NCBI RefSeq assembly: GCF_907165045.1
Contig: NZ_CAJRAU010000002.1
Location: 806,001 to 870,000 of the forward strand
Direction: 5' to 3'
Origin: Dyadobacter linearis
Lineage (GTDB): Bacteria; Bacteroidota; Bacteroidia; Cytophagales; Spirosomataceae
DNA: 64,000 nt
This document shows, in pieces, positions 1 to 8,817 of the stretch (the first letter of the stretch is position 1; each line of letters starts with the position of its first letter). The notes below the pieces were generated by a model that saw only the letters and a list, made by a program, of their open reading frames with translations, was not told the origin of the DNA and ran no database searches. The position numbers and the translations under genes are program-made.

Positions 1-751
1 ATGCATTTCGGGTCTTGAACTGGAACAAAACTTCTTCCTCTAAAAGTATCTTTGAGACCAAACTTCCGCACACTGCCGCTAGGACGAGCGGGATAAAATC
101 TGAGAAAACGACGCCGGTCAGCAGTATCTCAAAAGCGAACATCATACCCGCAATCGGTGCATTGAATGCGGACGCAATTCCGGCCGTCGCACCTGCGGCG
201 AGCAGCAATGTGCGCTCCCGGTAATCGAGCTTGTAGGTACGCGCAAAGTTGGAACCAATGGCGGCGCCGGTTACCGCGATCGGACTCTCTAACCCGGCCG
301 ATCCGCCGAGCCCTACTGTGATCGCACTTTGCACGATCTGGGAATACATTTTTACAGAAGAAACAATACTGGAATTCTGCGCGATCTCATAAAGTATCGC
401 CGCAATGCCTTTTCTGTCCTGCCCCTTAAATACGAAGATGACGACGAGTGTGGTGATTACAATACCAAGGAAAGGGAAGAGCAGATAGAAGAGAATCTGG
501 CGCTCAAAATGGACCTTGTAGGTGATAATATAGTGAATGTAATGGACCAGCTCTTTCAATAATACCCCGGCCAACCCGCAGGTTATCCCCACAAGCATAC
601 CCGAGAGGATCAGGAACTGCGTACGGTTCATGACACTTTTCAGCCAGAACAACAGGATCTCGTAACTCCTCGCTTTTTTCAGGCTGTACCTGGTGAAGTC
701 TCTTCGGTATCTTAAAAAGTTATAGAATTTCTTAATATTGATCTTATTCAC
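1..751 (-). CDS. ClC-family chloride channel/transporter, N-terminal part (runs off the window)
   Basis: Reading leftward from a GTG at 751, about 250 residues are visible and the 3' end lies outside the window. A charged cytoplasmic N-terminus of about 45 residues is followed by hydrophobic segments. The ClC signature is clear: GGSAGLESPIAVTGAAIG corresponds to the G-x-E-x-P anion-selectivity loop and keeps the gating glutamate, though the usual Gly after Glu is Ser. It is followed by AAGATAGIASAFNAPIAG, the conserved helix after the filter. ClC proteins are dimeric chloride channels or Cl-/H+ antiporters of the inner membrane. GTG is chosen because a TGA lies in frame seven codons upstream and no ATG is available near it. 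Channel versus antiporter cannot be decided from this part. Confidence 0.9.
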   Translation of the reverse strand, partial: MNKINIKKFYNFLRYRRDFTRYSLKKARSYEILLFWLKSVMNRTQFLILSGMLVGITCGLAGVLLKELVHYIHYIITYKVHFERQILFYLLFPFLGIVITTLVVIFVFKGQDRKGIAAILYEIAQNSSIVSSVKMYSQIVQSAITVGLGGSAGLESPIAVTGAAIGSNFARTYKLDYRERTLLLAAGATAGIASAFNAPIAGMMFAFEILLTGVVFSDFIPLVLAAVCGSLVSKILLEEEVLFQFKTRNA

Positions 752-976
752 CAGCTCAATGTTTTGGGGTCAGTGCGCACGTCTAGTAGCGTCGGATTCA
801 GGATTGGGAAAAGTAACAGCTCGTCCTAAGTGGCTGCAAAACATGTTCCCGGGCGAGGCGAAATAGGGTGATTCAAGACAAATATCAAGAAGAAATGAAA
901 TATCTGTTTAAGAAAGAAAATTTAACGACGTTCAATTAACTGAATATCAGTAATATTTCAGATTGTAACAAAACAA

Positions 977-1006
977 AAAAGCCCACCACTTCCAGGGCAG
1001 GCTTTT
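977..1006 (-). terminator. Rho-independent terminator after the lipoprotein gene
   Basis: Two 11-nt arms (977-987 and 996-1006) pair with two G-T wobbles around an 8-nt loop, and the minus-strand arm ends in a T run. It lies just past the stop codon of the minus-strand lipoprotein gene. Confidence 0.75.
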
Positions 1007-1027
1007 CTGTGTTTAAAAGATTTGGAC

Positions 1028-1792
1028 TCAATTAGCTCTTGCAAGCTGCACTTCCAGTCTGATATCGACGTTCTTTTCGTTGTTGTTATACCTGGAACCG
1101 TAGCCACCGTTACCAATTCCAACGCCCATTCCTCCACCCATTCCGATACCGCCGCCGAGACCGATGCCGATCCGGGGACTGAATCCTGATTGTGAAGATT
1201 GACCGTCAACCTTAATGCTTACACCCAGCATGGAAGTTTCCCGCGCATTCACTGCCATTAAAGCGAAAGGAATCACAATTTGCTCGGTCAACTCTCCGTC
1301 ACGGTCCATGGTAATGGTAGATTTGATACTGCCGTCAGGAGCGACAAGATTGATAAAATGCTGCCCGCTTTTATCTTTCCATACTGCTTCTTTGTTATAA
1401 GAATCCAGAAGCAAACCCAGTCCCAGGCTATTTGGAAGATCGGTATCGATCCTTTTCAGCGCCTTCCTGTCCTCCTTCATTACCACCGGAAACAACAGCG
1501 AATAGGCTTCTTTTTTCTGTCCTTCCGGGCTGAATGCGATCTTCAATCCGCTGCTCAGGATGTTCTGGATCGTAGACGGGTCTTTTGTCTTTAATGTGAT
1601 ATAAACAAACTGATCGTCATTGATAATCCCGTAACGCAGCCTCGAACGCTGGTCCTGCTGGTCAGGCTTTACCCCATCCACGTATGAAAAAGGTGCATTC
1701 CACTTGGATTCATAAGTCATTGTTTTGGATGAACTGCATCCGAAAAGGGCCACTAACAGCAGGATAATTGCACTGTTTTTTATATTTCTCAT
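1028..1792 (-). CDS. Gly-rich lipoprotein of unknown function
   Basis: A 254-residue protein with a type II signal peptide: a hydrophobic stretch ends in the lipobox LFGC (Cys19), followed by SSSK, so it is likely lipidated and envelope-anchored. Residues 25-200 look like a globular, beta-rich domain with no motif I recognise. The C-terminal part has a glycine/methionine tract (IGLGGGIGMGGGMGVGIG) and then a charged, regular end (VDIRLEVQLARAN). It is transcribed alone, with its own terminator downstream, and follows the signalling operon in the same direction after a 94-bp gap. The function is not recognised. The Gly/Met tract may be a flexible linker or a surface-exposed segment. Confidence 0.8.
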   Translation of the reverse strand: MRNIKNSAIILLLVALFGCSSSKTMTYESKWNAPFSYVDGVKPDQQDQRSRLRYGIINDDQFVYITLKTKDPSTIQNILSSGLKIAFSPEGQKKEAYSLLFPVVMKEDRKALKRIDTDLPNSLGLGLLLDSYNKEAVWKDKSGQHFINLVAPDGSIKSTITMDRDGELTEQIVIPFALMAVNARETSMLGVSIKVDGQSSQSGFSPRIGIGLGGGIGMGGGMGVGIGNGGYGSRYNNNEKNVDIRLEVQLARAN

Positions 1793-1886
1793 TTTGTTGG
1801 TTGAAACGATTTTGAATATACCTGATAAACGAATTCCTGCAAATAATCATTACGATTACAGGAAACAAATCGTTGCAAAAAGGTTG

Positions 1887-3809
1887 TCAGACCAGTTGTG
1901 GTAACAGCATGCTTATTTTCTGGTGCAGTTTTTCAGGTTCAAATGGCTTGGAAAGTGTATCGTTCATTCCTGCTTCGTAGGCTTGCTGTATTTCCTCCGG
2001 CAATACTGTGGCTGAGAGCGATAATATCGGGGTAGTGATCTTCAATTCATTTCTGGCTAGACGAGCTGCCTGGAAACCGTCCATTTCCGGCATTCTTGTA
2101 TCCATAATAATGAGGTCAAAAATCTGCTTTCGCAGCGTCTCGACTGCTTCCCGGCCATTTACTACCACAGTCGTTTCAAGCATCCAGGCTTTCAGGTATT
2201 TCTTTAAAAGCAGTGCATTAATAGGATTATCTTCTGCTACGAGCACTTTTCTGCCGGTAAATGGAGGTAGATTTTGAAACGATATCTGCGTTTTTACCTC
2301 CTTATTTTTCGGCTTGGCATCGTTGAGGATCATCGTGAAAAAAAACTGGCTGCCGCTGCCCGTGCGGCTATTGACTTCGAGCTCGCTACCCATTAAACGC
2401 GCGAGTTTCTGCGAGATAGTCAGGCCTAAACCGGTACCCCCGTATTGATGCGAGATGTTTTCGGAAGCCTGCCCGTATTCAGAAAAGATGTTTGCGAGTT
2501 GCTCACCGGACATGCCAATGCCGGTATCTTCCACCATAAACCTGATCTTATGACCGGAGCTAACCGTCGCCAGATAGTCGATTTTCAGCCTTACCTCGCC
2601 TTTTTCGGTAAATTTCAATGCGTTCCCGACAAGGTTCAGCAGGATCTGGTTGAGTCGCATTCCATCGACAAGTACACATTCGGGCACAGCGCTGTCAATC
2701 TGGAATGTGAGACTCAGCTTCTTCTCGTCCGCCTTGAATTTCATCAGATCAACTATTGCTTTGGCGCTATCGCGCAGGTCGGTTGACGTTGGGATGACCG
2801 AAAACTTGCCTTCGTCGATTTTAGAAATGTCAAGAATATCGTTTAATATATTCAGCAACGAACCGGAGGATTGTTGCAACATATCAATCAATTCCTTCTG
2901 CCCGACGGTCATCTCGGTAGCGGCAAGCAGATTTCCCAAGCCAATAATACCGTTTAGCGGTGTGCGTATTTCGTGGCTCATATTAGCCAGAAACGCTTCT
3001 TTGCCCTTTCTTGCCTTGTCAGCTTGCTGCTGAGCGTTTATCAGGGCACGTTCGTGCGCCTTTCGCTTTTCAATATCATGCAGGTTAACAAACAGAAGTC
3101 TGTTTTTGAACATAATGCGCAATTCGAGCCAAACCGGTTGACGCAGCAGTCCATAAAACTGATCCTCGATTACCATGGTTTGCCCGCCAATGTAAGTCTT
3201 CTTCACCAGCACATCCCGCAGGGAAGAATTGAGCGGGTCGACGAGCAGATCCAGGATGGATACGCCCACCAGGCCAGTTGGCGAAATGCCGAGAATGGTT
3301 TCAACAGACGGATTAATCGAGAAGATCTTGCCACTGTCCGCCTCCACAGTTGCGATGATATCAGGGGAATTAGTTACGATCGTCGCGTAATTTTCGAGTA
3401 GTTTGTTCTTGTCCCTGATCTCCTTCTGGCTCCGCGCCAGCCTGATCAGCGAGTCGACTTTTGCATTGGTAATAAACGGATCGAGCGGCTTGTAGAGGTA
3501 ATCAATTGCGCCGGTTTTCAATCCGCGCACAGCATAAGTAGTCTCTTTTGAAATAGCAGTGACAAATACGATCAGAATTTCTTTCGTCTTCGGGTTGGAA
3601 AGCAGGGTTTCGGCAAATTCAAATCCGTCCATTCCCGGCATTTGTACGTCCACCAGTGCTACCGCAATATCATTTTCCCAAACAATCCGTAAAGCTTCGT
3701 TCGGCGAGGTAGTCGCGAAAACCTCAATATCGGTCCTGTTCAAGATCGCTTTGAGTGAGATCAGATTTTCCTCCCGGTCGTCAAGCAGTAGTAATTTGGT
3801 ATTTTCCAT
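1887..3809 (-). CDS. Cytoplasmic hybrid sensor histidine kinase (REC-PAS-HisKA-HATPase-REC)
   Basis: 640 residues with no membrane segment. The order is: N-terminal receiver domain (about 1-125, phospho-acceptor D54 in LVDVQMPGMDGFEF), PAS domain (about 140-250), HisKA dimerisation helix with H279 in NMSHEIRTPLNG, HATPase_c (about 380-495, VEDTGIGM and YGGTGLGL boxes), and a C-terminal receiver (about 520-638, D570 in IIMDTRMPEMDG). It is a phosphorelay kinase whose input is both a PAS signal and phosphorylation of its own N-terminal receiver. It starts 2 nt after the CheB-like gene and is the last gene of a four-gene operon. The N-terminal receiver suggests it acts downstream of the large membrane kinase at the head of the operon. 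This ordering is inference. Confidence 0.93.
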   Translation of the reverse strand: MENTKLLLLDDREENLISLKAILNRTDIEVFATTSPNEALRIVWENDIAVALVDVQMPGMDGFEFAETLLSNPKTKEILIVFVTAISKETTYAVRGLKTGAIDYLYKPLDPFITNAKVDSLIRLARSQKEIRDKNKLLENYATIVTNSPDIIATVEADSGKIFSINPSVETILGISPTGLVGVSILDLLVDPLNSSLRDVLVKKTYIGGQTMVIEDQFYGLLRQPVWLELRIMFKNRLLFVNLHDIEKRKAHERALINAQQQADKARKGKEAFLANMSHEIRTPLNGIIGLGNLLAATEMTVGQKELIDMLQQSSGSLLNILNDILDISKIDEGKFSVIPTSTDLRDSAKAIVDLMKFKADEKKLSLTFQIDSAVPECVLVDGMRLNQILLNLVGNALKFTEKGEVRLKIDYLATVSSGHKIRFMVEDTGIGMSGEQLANIFSEYGQASENISHQYGGTGLGLTISQKLARLMGSELEVNSRTGSGSQFFFTMILNDAKPKNKEVKTQISFQNLPPFTGRKVLVAEDNPINALLLKKYLKAWMLETTVVVNGREAVETLRKQIFDLIIMDTRMPEMDGFQAARLARNELKITTPILSLSATVLPEEIQQAYEAGMNDTLSKPFEPEKLHQKISMLLPQLV

Positions 3810-3811
3810 GG

Positions 3812-4408
3812 CTACACTCCGTTTGAATATATAATATCGTTGATTGTTCTTGTAAAATTCGCCCTGCTGATAAGACGGTGGCCATGATACAGCTTGATCG
3901 CTTCTTCGGGCATCCGCGAGGATTCGGCTTCGGCGGGATCCAGTACGTAGGTCGCAAAACCTTTTTCAGCCAAAACCCGCATTCCGAATGCACCGTCGGG
4001 ACTGGAACCGGAGAAAAGGAAAGCAGCCTTCACCGGAATACCTGAGACTGCCGCGGACACGAACGCAGCGTCAATGGAGGGTCTGGAAAAAAAATCTTTA
4101 TCAGATAGATCGTAATAGAAGCGGCGATCGGGCCCTATCAGCAAATGGCAATCGGGCAATGCAAAGTAAACGTGCGCCGATCTGATCTCTTCAAGATGGT
4201 CCGGTTCGATCATTACCACTCCCGTTTTACGCCTGAACAAATCAGGAAGCAAGGCTGTACTGGACTTGCCGCGATGCAATATGAATATGAGCGCACAGTC
4301 GGGCGGACTTGTCAATAGCTTCAAAACCTCCTCAAAAATCACCATACTCCCGGTGGAACCTCCGAGAAGCACCAGACTGAGCGGCTGTGATTTTGAAGAT
4401 GTCCTCAT
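3812..4408 (-). CDS. CheB-type protein-glutamate methylesterase, catalytic domain only
   Basis: 198 residues forming only the CheB esterase domain, without the usual N-terminal receiver. The catalytic triad is visible: S18 in LLGGSTGS, H45 in FILHRGKSS and D138 in GSSPDGAFGMRVL, together with the family box SRPSIDAAFVSAA. CheB removes methyl groups from receptor glutamates and can deamidate glutamines. Its ATG overlaps the stop of the upstream CheR gene by 4 nt, implying translational coupling, and a hybrid kinase follows after 2 nt. With no chemoreceptor, CheA or CheW in the window, the substrate is probably not a classical chemotaxis receptor. Lack of a receiver means activity is not controlled by phosphorylation of the esterase itself. 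Confidence 0.9.
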   Translation of the reverse strand: MRTSSKSQPLSLVLLGGSTGSMVIFEEVLKLLTSPPDCALIFILHRGKSSTALLPDLFRRKTGVVMIEPDHLEEIRSAHVYFALPDCHLLIGPDRRFYYDLSDKDFFSRPSIDAAFVSAAVSGIPVKAAFLFSGSSPDGAFGMRVLAEKGFATYVLDPAEAESSRMPEEAIKLYHGHRLISRANFTRTINDIIYSNGV

Positions 4409-5220
4409 TTAATTTTCTGGTAAATATTAAGCACGGTATCTACCACCCTGAAATTCTGTTCAATACCTGAATAGCGCAGCGTTTCCCTTTTTCCCAGACA
4501 AAGAAACCCCAGCATACTCAGACTTTCGTACAATAACCTGAATACGCGCTGCCTCAATTCGAGTGTAAAATAGATCATTACATTCCGGCAACTGATAAAT
4601 TGGAATTCATTAAATACCCCGTCACCAGTCAGGTCGTGTAGTGAAAAGACTATGTTTTTGCGTATTTCCCGGGAGATAACCGCCTTATTGTAGGAAACGT
4701 GGTAGTAGTCAGAGAGCGAATTTTGTCCGTGGGCAAGCAGGTAGTTTTCCGAGAACGTCCGGACATTGCTGAGTGTAAAAACACCCTCACGCGCCGCTGT
4801 AAGCACTTTGTTATTCAGGTCCGTGGCGTAGATTAGAGACCTGTCGAGATACCCGCATTCTTTGAGCAAAATGGCCAGCGAAAAGGCTTCCTCTCCCGAA
4901 GCGCAGCCGGCTACCCAGAAACGCAGCCCCGGATAAGATTCGAGGTAGGTAAAAACTTCACTTTTAACCCCAATAAAGAAATCGGGATCGCGGAACATTT
5001 CAGAGTAATTGACCGTCATTTCCTGCATCAGATCAAATACTATATCGCTTTCGGGCTCCAAATGCGAGATCAACTGCGGCAATGTCAGTTTATTCTTTGT
5101 CAGATAGCGGCTTGCGCGCCGCAGCAGCGACGGTCTGGCATAACCCGAGAAATCAAATCCGGAAGCATTTCTGATTTGCATGATCAATACTTCCAGATCC
5201 GGATATTCAAGTAAATTCAT
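4405..5220 (-). CDS. CheR-type SAM-dependent protein-glutamate methyltransferase
   Basis: 271 residues, the usual CheR length. It has an N-terminal helical CheR_N region (about 1-70), the family motif MTVNYSEMFRDPDFF (68-82), the SAM-binding loop WVAGCASGEEAFSLAI (102-117) and the box FQFISCRNVMIYF near residue 210. CheR transfers methyl groups from S-adenosylmethionine to glutamate side chains on helical coiled coils. It sits 2 nt after the large hybrid kinase gene and overlaps the CheB gene by 4 nt. The pair therefore looks dedicated to this operon, and a likely target is the Glu/Gln-rich coiled coil of the kinase encoded just upstream. The target is an inference. Confidence 0.92.
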   Translation of the reverse strand: MNLLEYPDLEVLIMQIRNASGFDFSGYARPSLLRRASRYLTKNKLTLPQLISHLEPESDIVFDLMQEMTVNYSEMFRDPDFFIGVKSEVFTYLESYPGLRFWVAGCASGEEAFSLAILLKECGYLDRSLIYATDLNNKVLTAAREGVFTLSNVRTFSENYLLAHGQNSLSDYYHVSYNKAVISREIRKNIVFSLHDLTGDGVFNEFQFISCRNVMIYFTLELRQRVFRLLYESLSMLGFLCLGKRETLRYSGIEQNFRVVDTVLNIYQKIK

Positions 5221-5222
5221 AA

Positions 5223-8200
5223 TCAGGCGGAATGTAGCCAGACTTTGATGAGCGAAAGCAGCTTGTCAATATCGACTGGCTTCGAAATATAATCATTGGC
5301 ACCGGCGGCCAGGCACTGTTCCCGGTCGCCCTGCATCGCCTTGGCGGTTACTGCAATAATCGGAAGCGAGGCCCAGCGACTGTGTGTCCGGATAATCTTC
5401 GTCGCCTCGATCCCGTCCATTTCCGGCATCATCACGTCCATCAGCACCAGCTCGATATCCGCATTTTCTTCCAGCTTTTCAATCGCTTCCCTGCCGTTTG
5501 TAGCAATCTCAATTTTGAAACCAGAATCCTCCAATACTGCGCTCAATGCAAATATATTCCGCATATCATCGTCGGCAACCAGTATTTTCCGGCCCACGAA
5601 AGCATGTTCCGAATATACCGCATTGGCTCCCAGTTCTCCCCTTTTCTTGTCGGGCGCAGCAGGCACACGTGGCTGGAACTTTTTCAGAAACAGCTTCACC
5701 TCATCCAGCAGCCGCTCATTGGATTTTTTAGTTTTAATTACAACAGGATGCGAATACTTCATTACCCGGCTCAGATCAGCCTGTGAAAGATCTTCGGCTG
5801 TATTCACAACCACCGGCAGGTTACTCAGATCCGGGTTTTGCTTGATCTCGTCGAGCAGGTCAAGCCCGTTCATATCCGACAACCTCACATCCAGGATGAT
5901 CCCGTCGACAGATTCCCTGCCCAGTATACCGAGCGCCTCTTCACCTGAATAGGCATACAGAACAAAAATGTTATTACTCGTCAAGAAATCGCCCAGGTAC
6001 TTGCTTTGATACGCATCGTCTTCAATCAACAGAATTCTTTGCTTTTCAAGATCCTTGCCTTCCAGTTTGAGGAGATTAAATATGTTCACGGCCGACTTTT
6101 GGTCGACCGGTTTTTGCATAAAACCAATCGCGCCGCCTTTCAGCATATCTGTGTCAAAATAATCGCCGGAAGAGATCGTATGGACTGGAATAAGCCGCGC
6201 GCGGGAATCTGCTTTCAATACTTTCAACACTTCATCGCCCGACATATCCGGCAGGTTCATATCAAGAATGATCGCGGTCGGGTTAAATGTTTTCACCAGT
6301 TCCAGCGCGCTTTTTCCGTCGATGGCCAGTTTTACTTCAAAACCTGCGTCAATTGCTTTTGCCGACATATCTGCCGCGAAAACCTCGTCGTCTTCGATCA
6401 ATAGCAACCTGTTTTCTTTCAGCTGAGGAACAGCCTCGGGCGCTGCTGCGATTGGAGCTGCCGCAAGTGCCGGAGCTTCTTCCTGCGCAGATTGGACCGG
6501 AATTCTGAGCGTGAATACGGAACCCTCGCCCGGCTCGCTTTTCAAAGAGATCGATCCCTTAAACAGGTTTGCCAGCTCGCGGCTTATTGAAAGTCCCAGC
6601 CCGGTACCGCCGTACTTCCGGCTGGTTGAACCGTCGGCCTGCTGAAATGCTTCAAAAATTGCTTTCTGTTTTTCGTAGGGAATACCAATGCCCGAATCAG
6701 CCACTTCAAACACATAATGCGTGGAATCCATTCCGATTGTAAGCGACACTGTACCCGGCGCGGATGTGAATTTGATCGCATTCGACAACAGGTTTCGCAC
6801 GATCTGCAACAGGCGCACCTGGTCTACGAACAGAACGTCGGGGCAGGAAGCATTTTGCTCTATTTTTAAAGTAAGCCCCTTATTTTCAGCCACTTTATGA
6901 AAAGTATTGGTCAGTTCCGCAAGAATCAGGCCGGTATTAACTTCCTCATTATACAGTTCAATTTTGCCCGACTCCACTTTGGCAAGATCCAGAATATCGT
7001 TGATCAACGTCAGCAGATCGTTGCCCGAGTTATAGATCACGGAAGCGTAACGCTGCTCTTCGTCATTCAATCGCAGTCCTTTATTTTCACCTAAAATCCT
7101 CGATAAGATCAGAATACTGTTCAGCGGTGTGCGCAACTCGTGGCTCATATTGGCCAGGAATTCACTCTTGAATCTGCCGCTTTTTTCGAGTTCGTCGGCT
7201 TTGATCTGTATCTGGTCGCGCGCGGCTTCAATCGTTCCTTTCTGTTCTTCAAGCAAAAAGGCTTTTTCTTCCAGTTCTGTATTGATCTGCTTCAATTCCT
7301 CCTGCTGTACCCGAAGTTCCTCCTCCGAAACCTGCAAAAGCGACGTTTGCCGCGTGAGCTCTTCGTTGGTCACCCGCAGTTCCTCCTGCTGACTTTCCAG
7401 CTCCTCGGCCTGCAACTGCGTTTTTTCGAGCAATTCATTGGCCACTTCGCGCGCGCGCGCCGCCATAATAGCAACAGCAACACTGTCAGAGATCATTTCC
7501 AGTATCCTCACAACCTTGTGCCCTGGATCCTGCACATACCCGATCTCCAATACCGCTTTCACCTGCCCCTGAAACGAGATCGTTTTGATGAGAACCGCGC
7601 CCGGTCCTACCCTTCCCGACGAAGTTTTTAGTGCAAAATATTCCGGCGCAACGTCCAGTTTTTTAAGATCAACCTTATCTGCTACCAGCTGACCGAGGAA
7701 TCCTTCCCCTATTTTGAATGATTTAATAAGCGAATCCTGCTCGGAAATGCCGTAAGTCGCAGCCAGTTCCATGGTATTTCCGGCGCGGGTTTGCAGGTAC
7801 ATCATGCCCACATGTGCGCCAGTCAGCTCGGCTAGCCTGGCGACCAGTTTCCGGGAGAGCGCTACCAGAGTTGGCTCGCCGCGCACAGTTTCCGCCGACT
7901 TTACGGCCGCATCGAGTATCCAGTTCTTTTCCTGATCTTCGAGAGACAACAATTCCAGCTGCTTGTTCGCTTCCAGGGTAAGCTTTTCCGAAGCTATCTG
8001 CGCATTGTAGGTGCGCCGGATAAAATAATAGAGGAGTACGACCACAAAGAGGAATATGGACGATCCGATCAAGATGTATTGCTTTGCATCTGAGGAACTT
8101 ACGGCCGCATTCTGCTCTCGCTCTGCCAGTAATCCTTCCTCCATATTCTCGATCCGGCGGAAGTTGAAATCCAGTAGTGACGAGACGTTCTTCCCAGCCA

Positions 8201-8630
8201 GTACCAGTTTTCGGATTGTATCCTGGTCAAAATTTCCGCCCTTTAAAATGTCGTATTGCCTTCCCATCAGATCCATCCGGGTATGCAGCAATATCGAAAG
8301 CGAATCTACCCGCGTTGCCTGTGTCTTATTGTCCCGCACCAGTTTTCGCAAAACATCCAGCTCCGTCCAAACCTTCGTCACCGACTGCACATAACTGGTT
8401 TCGAAGGAACCGTGGCGTGTGAGTGCAAATCCGCGAACATTGGCTTCGGACGTCAGCAGCTGATTTTTAAGTGAACTGGAAATGCGCATTACCTCCCTGG
8501 TATGGTACACCCAGCGAGTGTTTTCAAGTTGAATTTTAATCGCATTATAAGAGGTAACGCCGACAACCAGCACAAGAATTATGGAGAAAGCTGTCCCGAG
8601 GAAAACTTGTCGCTGAAAGGATAATCTCAT
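5223..8630 (-). CDS. Membrane hybrid histidine kinase (CHASE3-GAF-coiled coil-HisKA-HATPase-three REC)
   Basis: 1135 residues. TM1 (about 9-28) and TM2 (about 185-204) enclose a helical CHASE3-like periplasmic sensor. A GAF domain follows (about 245-395), then a Glu/Gln-rich coiled coil (about 395-485) with EEL triplets at heptad spacing (Leu 411, 418, 425, 439, 446). HisKA carries H497 in NMSHELRTPLNS, and HATPase_c (about 600-712) has VADSGIGIP and YGGTGLGL. After an Ala/Pro linker come three receivers with D790, D914 and D1065. It is the first gene of the operon with CheR, CheB and a second hybrid kinase. The architecture fits a multi-input phosphorelay hub. The ligand sensed by the CHASE3 and GAF domains is unknown. 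Confidence 0.94.
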   Translation of the reverse strand: MRLSFQRQVFLGTAFSIILVLVVGVTSYNAIKIQLENTRWVYHTREVMRISSSLKNQLLTSEANVRGFALTRHGSFETSYVQSVTKVWTELDVLRKLVRDNKTQATRVDSLSILLHTRMDLMGRQYDILKGGNFDQDTIRKLVLAGKNVSSLLDFNFRRIENMEEGLLAEREQNAAVSSSDAKQYILIGSSIFLFVVVLLYYFIRRTYNAQIASEKLTLEANKQLELLSLEDQEKNWILDAAVKSAETVRGEPTLVALSRKLVARLAELTGAHVGMMYLQTRAGNTMELAATYGISEQDSLIKSFKIGEGFLGQLVADKVDLKKLDVAPEYFALKTSSGRVGPGAVLIKTISFQGQVKAVLEIGYVQDPGHKVVRILEMISDSVAVAIMAARAREVANELLEKTQLQAEELESQQEELRVTNEELTRQTSLLQVSEEELRVQQEELKQINTELEEKAFLLEEQKGTIEAARDQIQIKADELEKSGRFKSEFLANMSHELRTPLNSILILSRILGENKGLRLNDEEQRYASVIYNSGNDLLTLINDILDLAKVESGKIELYNEEVNTGLILAELTNTFHKVAENKGLTLKIEQNASCPDVLFVDQVRLLQIVRNLLSNAIKFTSAPGTVSLTIGMDSTHYVFEVADSGIGIPYEKQKAIFEAFQQADGSTSRKYGGTGLGLSISRELANLFKGSISLKSEPGEGSVFTLRIPVQSAQEEAPALAAAPIAAAPEAVPQLKENRLLLIEDDEVFAADMSAKAIDAGFEVKLAIDGKSALELVKTFNPTAIILDMNLPDMSGDEVLKVLKADSRARLIPVHTISSGDYFDTDMLKGGAIGFMQKPVDQKSAVNIFNLLKLEGKDLEKQRILLIEDDAYQSKYLGDFLTSNNIFVLYAYSGEEALGILGRESVDGIILDVRLSDMNGLDLLDEIKQNPDLSNLPVVVNTAEDLSQADLSRVMKYSHPVVIKTKKSNERLLDEVKLFLKKFQPRVPAAPDKKRGELGANAVYSEHAFVGRKILVADDDMRNIFALSAVLEDSGFKIEIATNGREAIEKLEENADIELVLMDVMMPEMDGIEATKIIRTHSRWASLPIIAVTAKAMQGDREQCLAAGANDYISKPVDIDKLLSLIKVWLHSA

Positions 8631-8759
8631 AGAAATCTGAGGTCGTAGAATTGAGCCAGAGCTGTAATATTTTTGTGAATATCAGCAAAAAATATTCATT
8701 TCCAGCCTATTGGCCGCACCTAATCGGGAATTTGTCCCAGATTTAACTACAATATACGC

Positions 8760-8767
8760 CAAAAGTA
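8760..8767 (-). promoter_or_regulatory. Possible -7 box (TACTTTTG) for the kinase/CheR/CheB operon
   Basis: The minus strand reads TACTTTTG, matching the Bacteroidota -7 consensus TAnnTTTG. It is the best match between the helicase gene and the kinase start, and would leave a leader of roughly 120 nt. No good -33 TTG is present at the expected spacing, so this is tentative. Confidence 0.35.
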
Positions 8768-8817
8768 TTTCGACTTGGGTTAACAGATATTCTGGTGTTA
8801 AAAAATTAACAATAATA

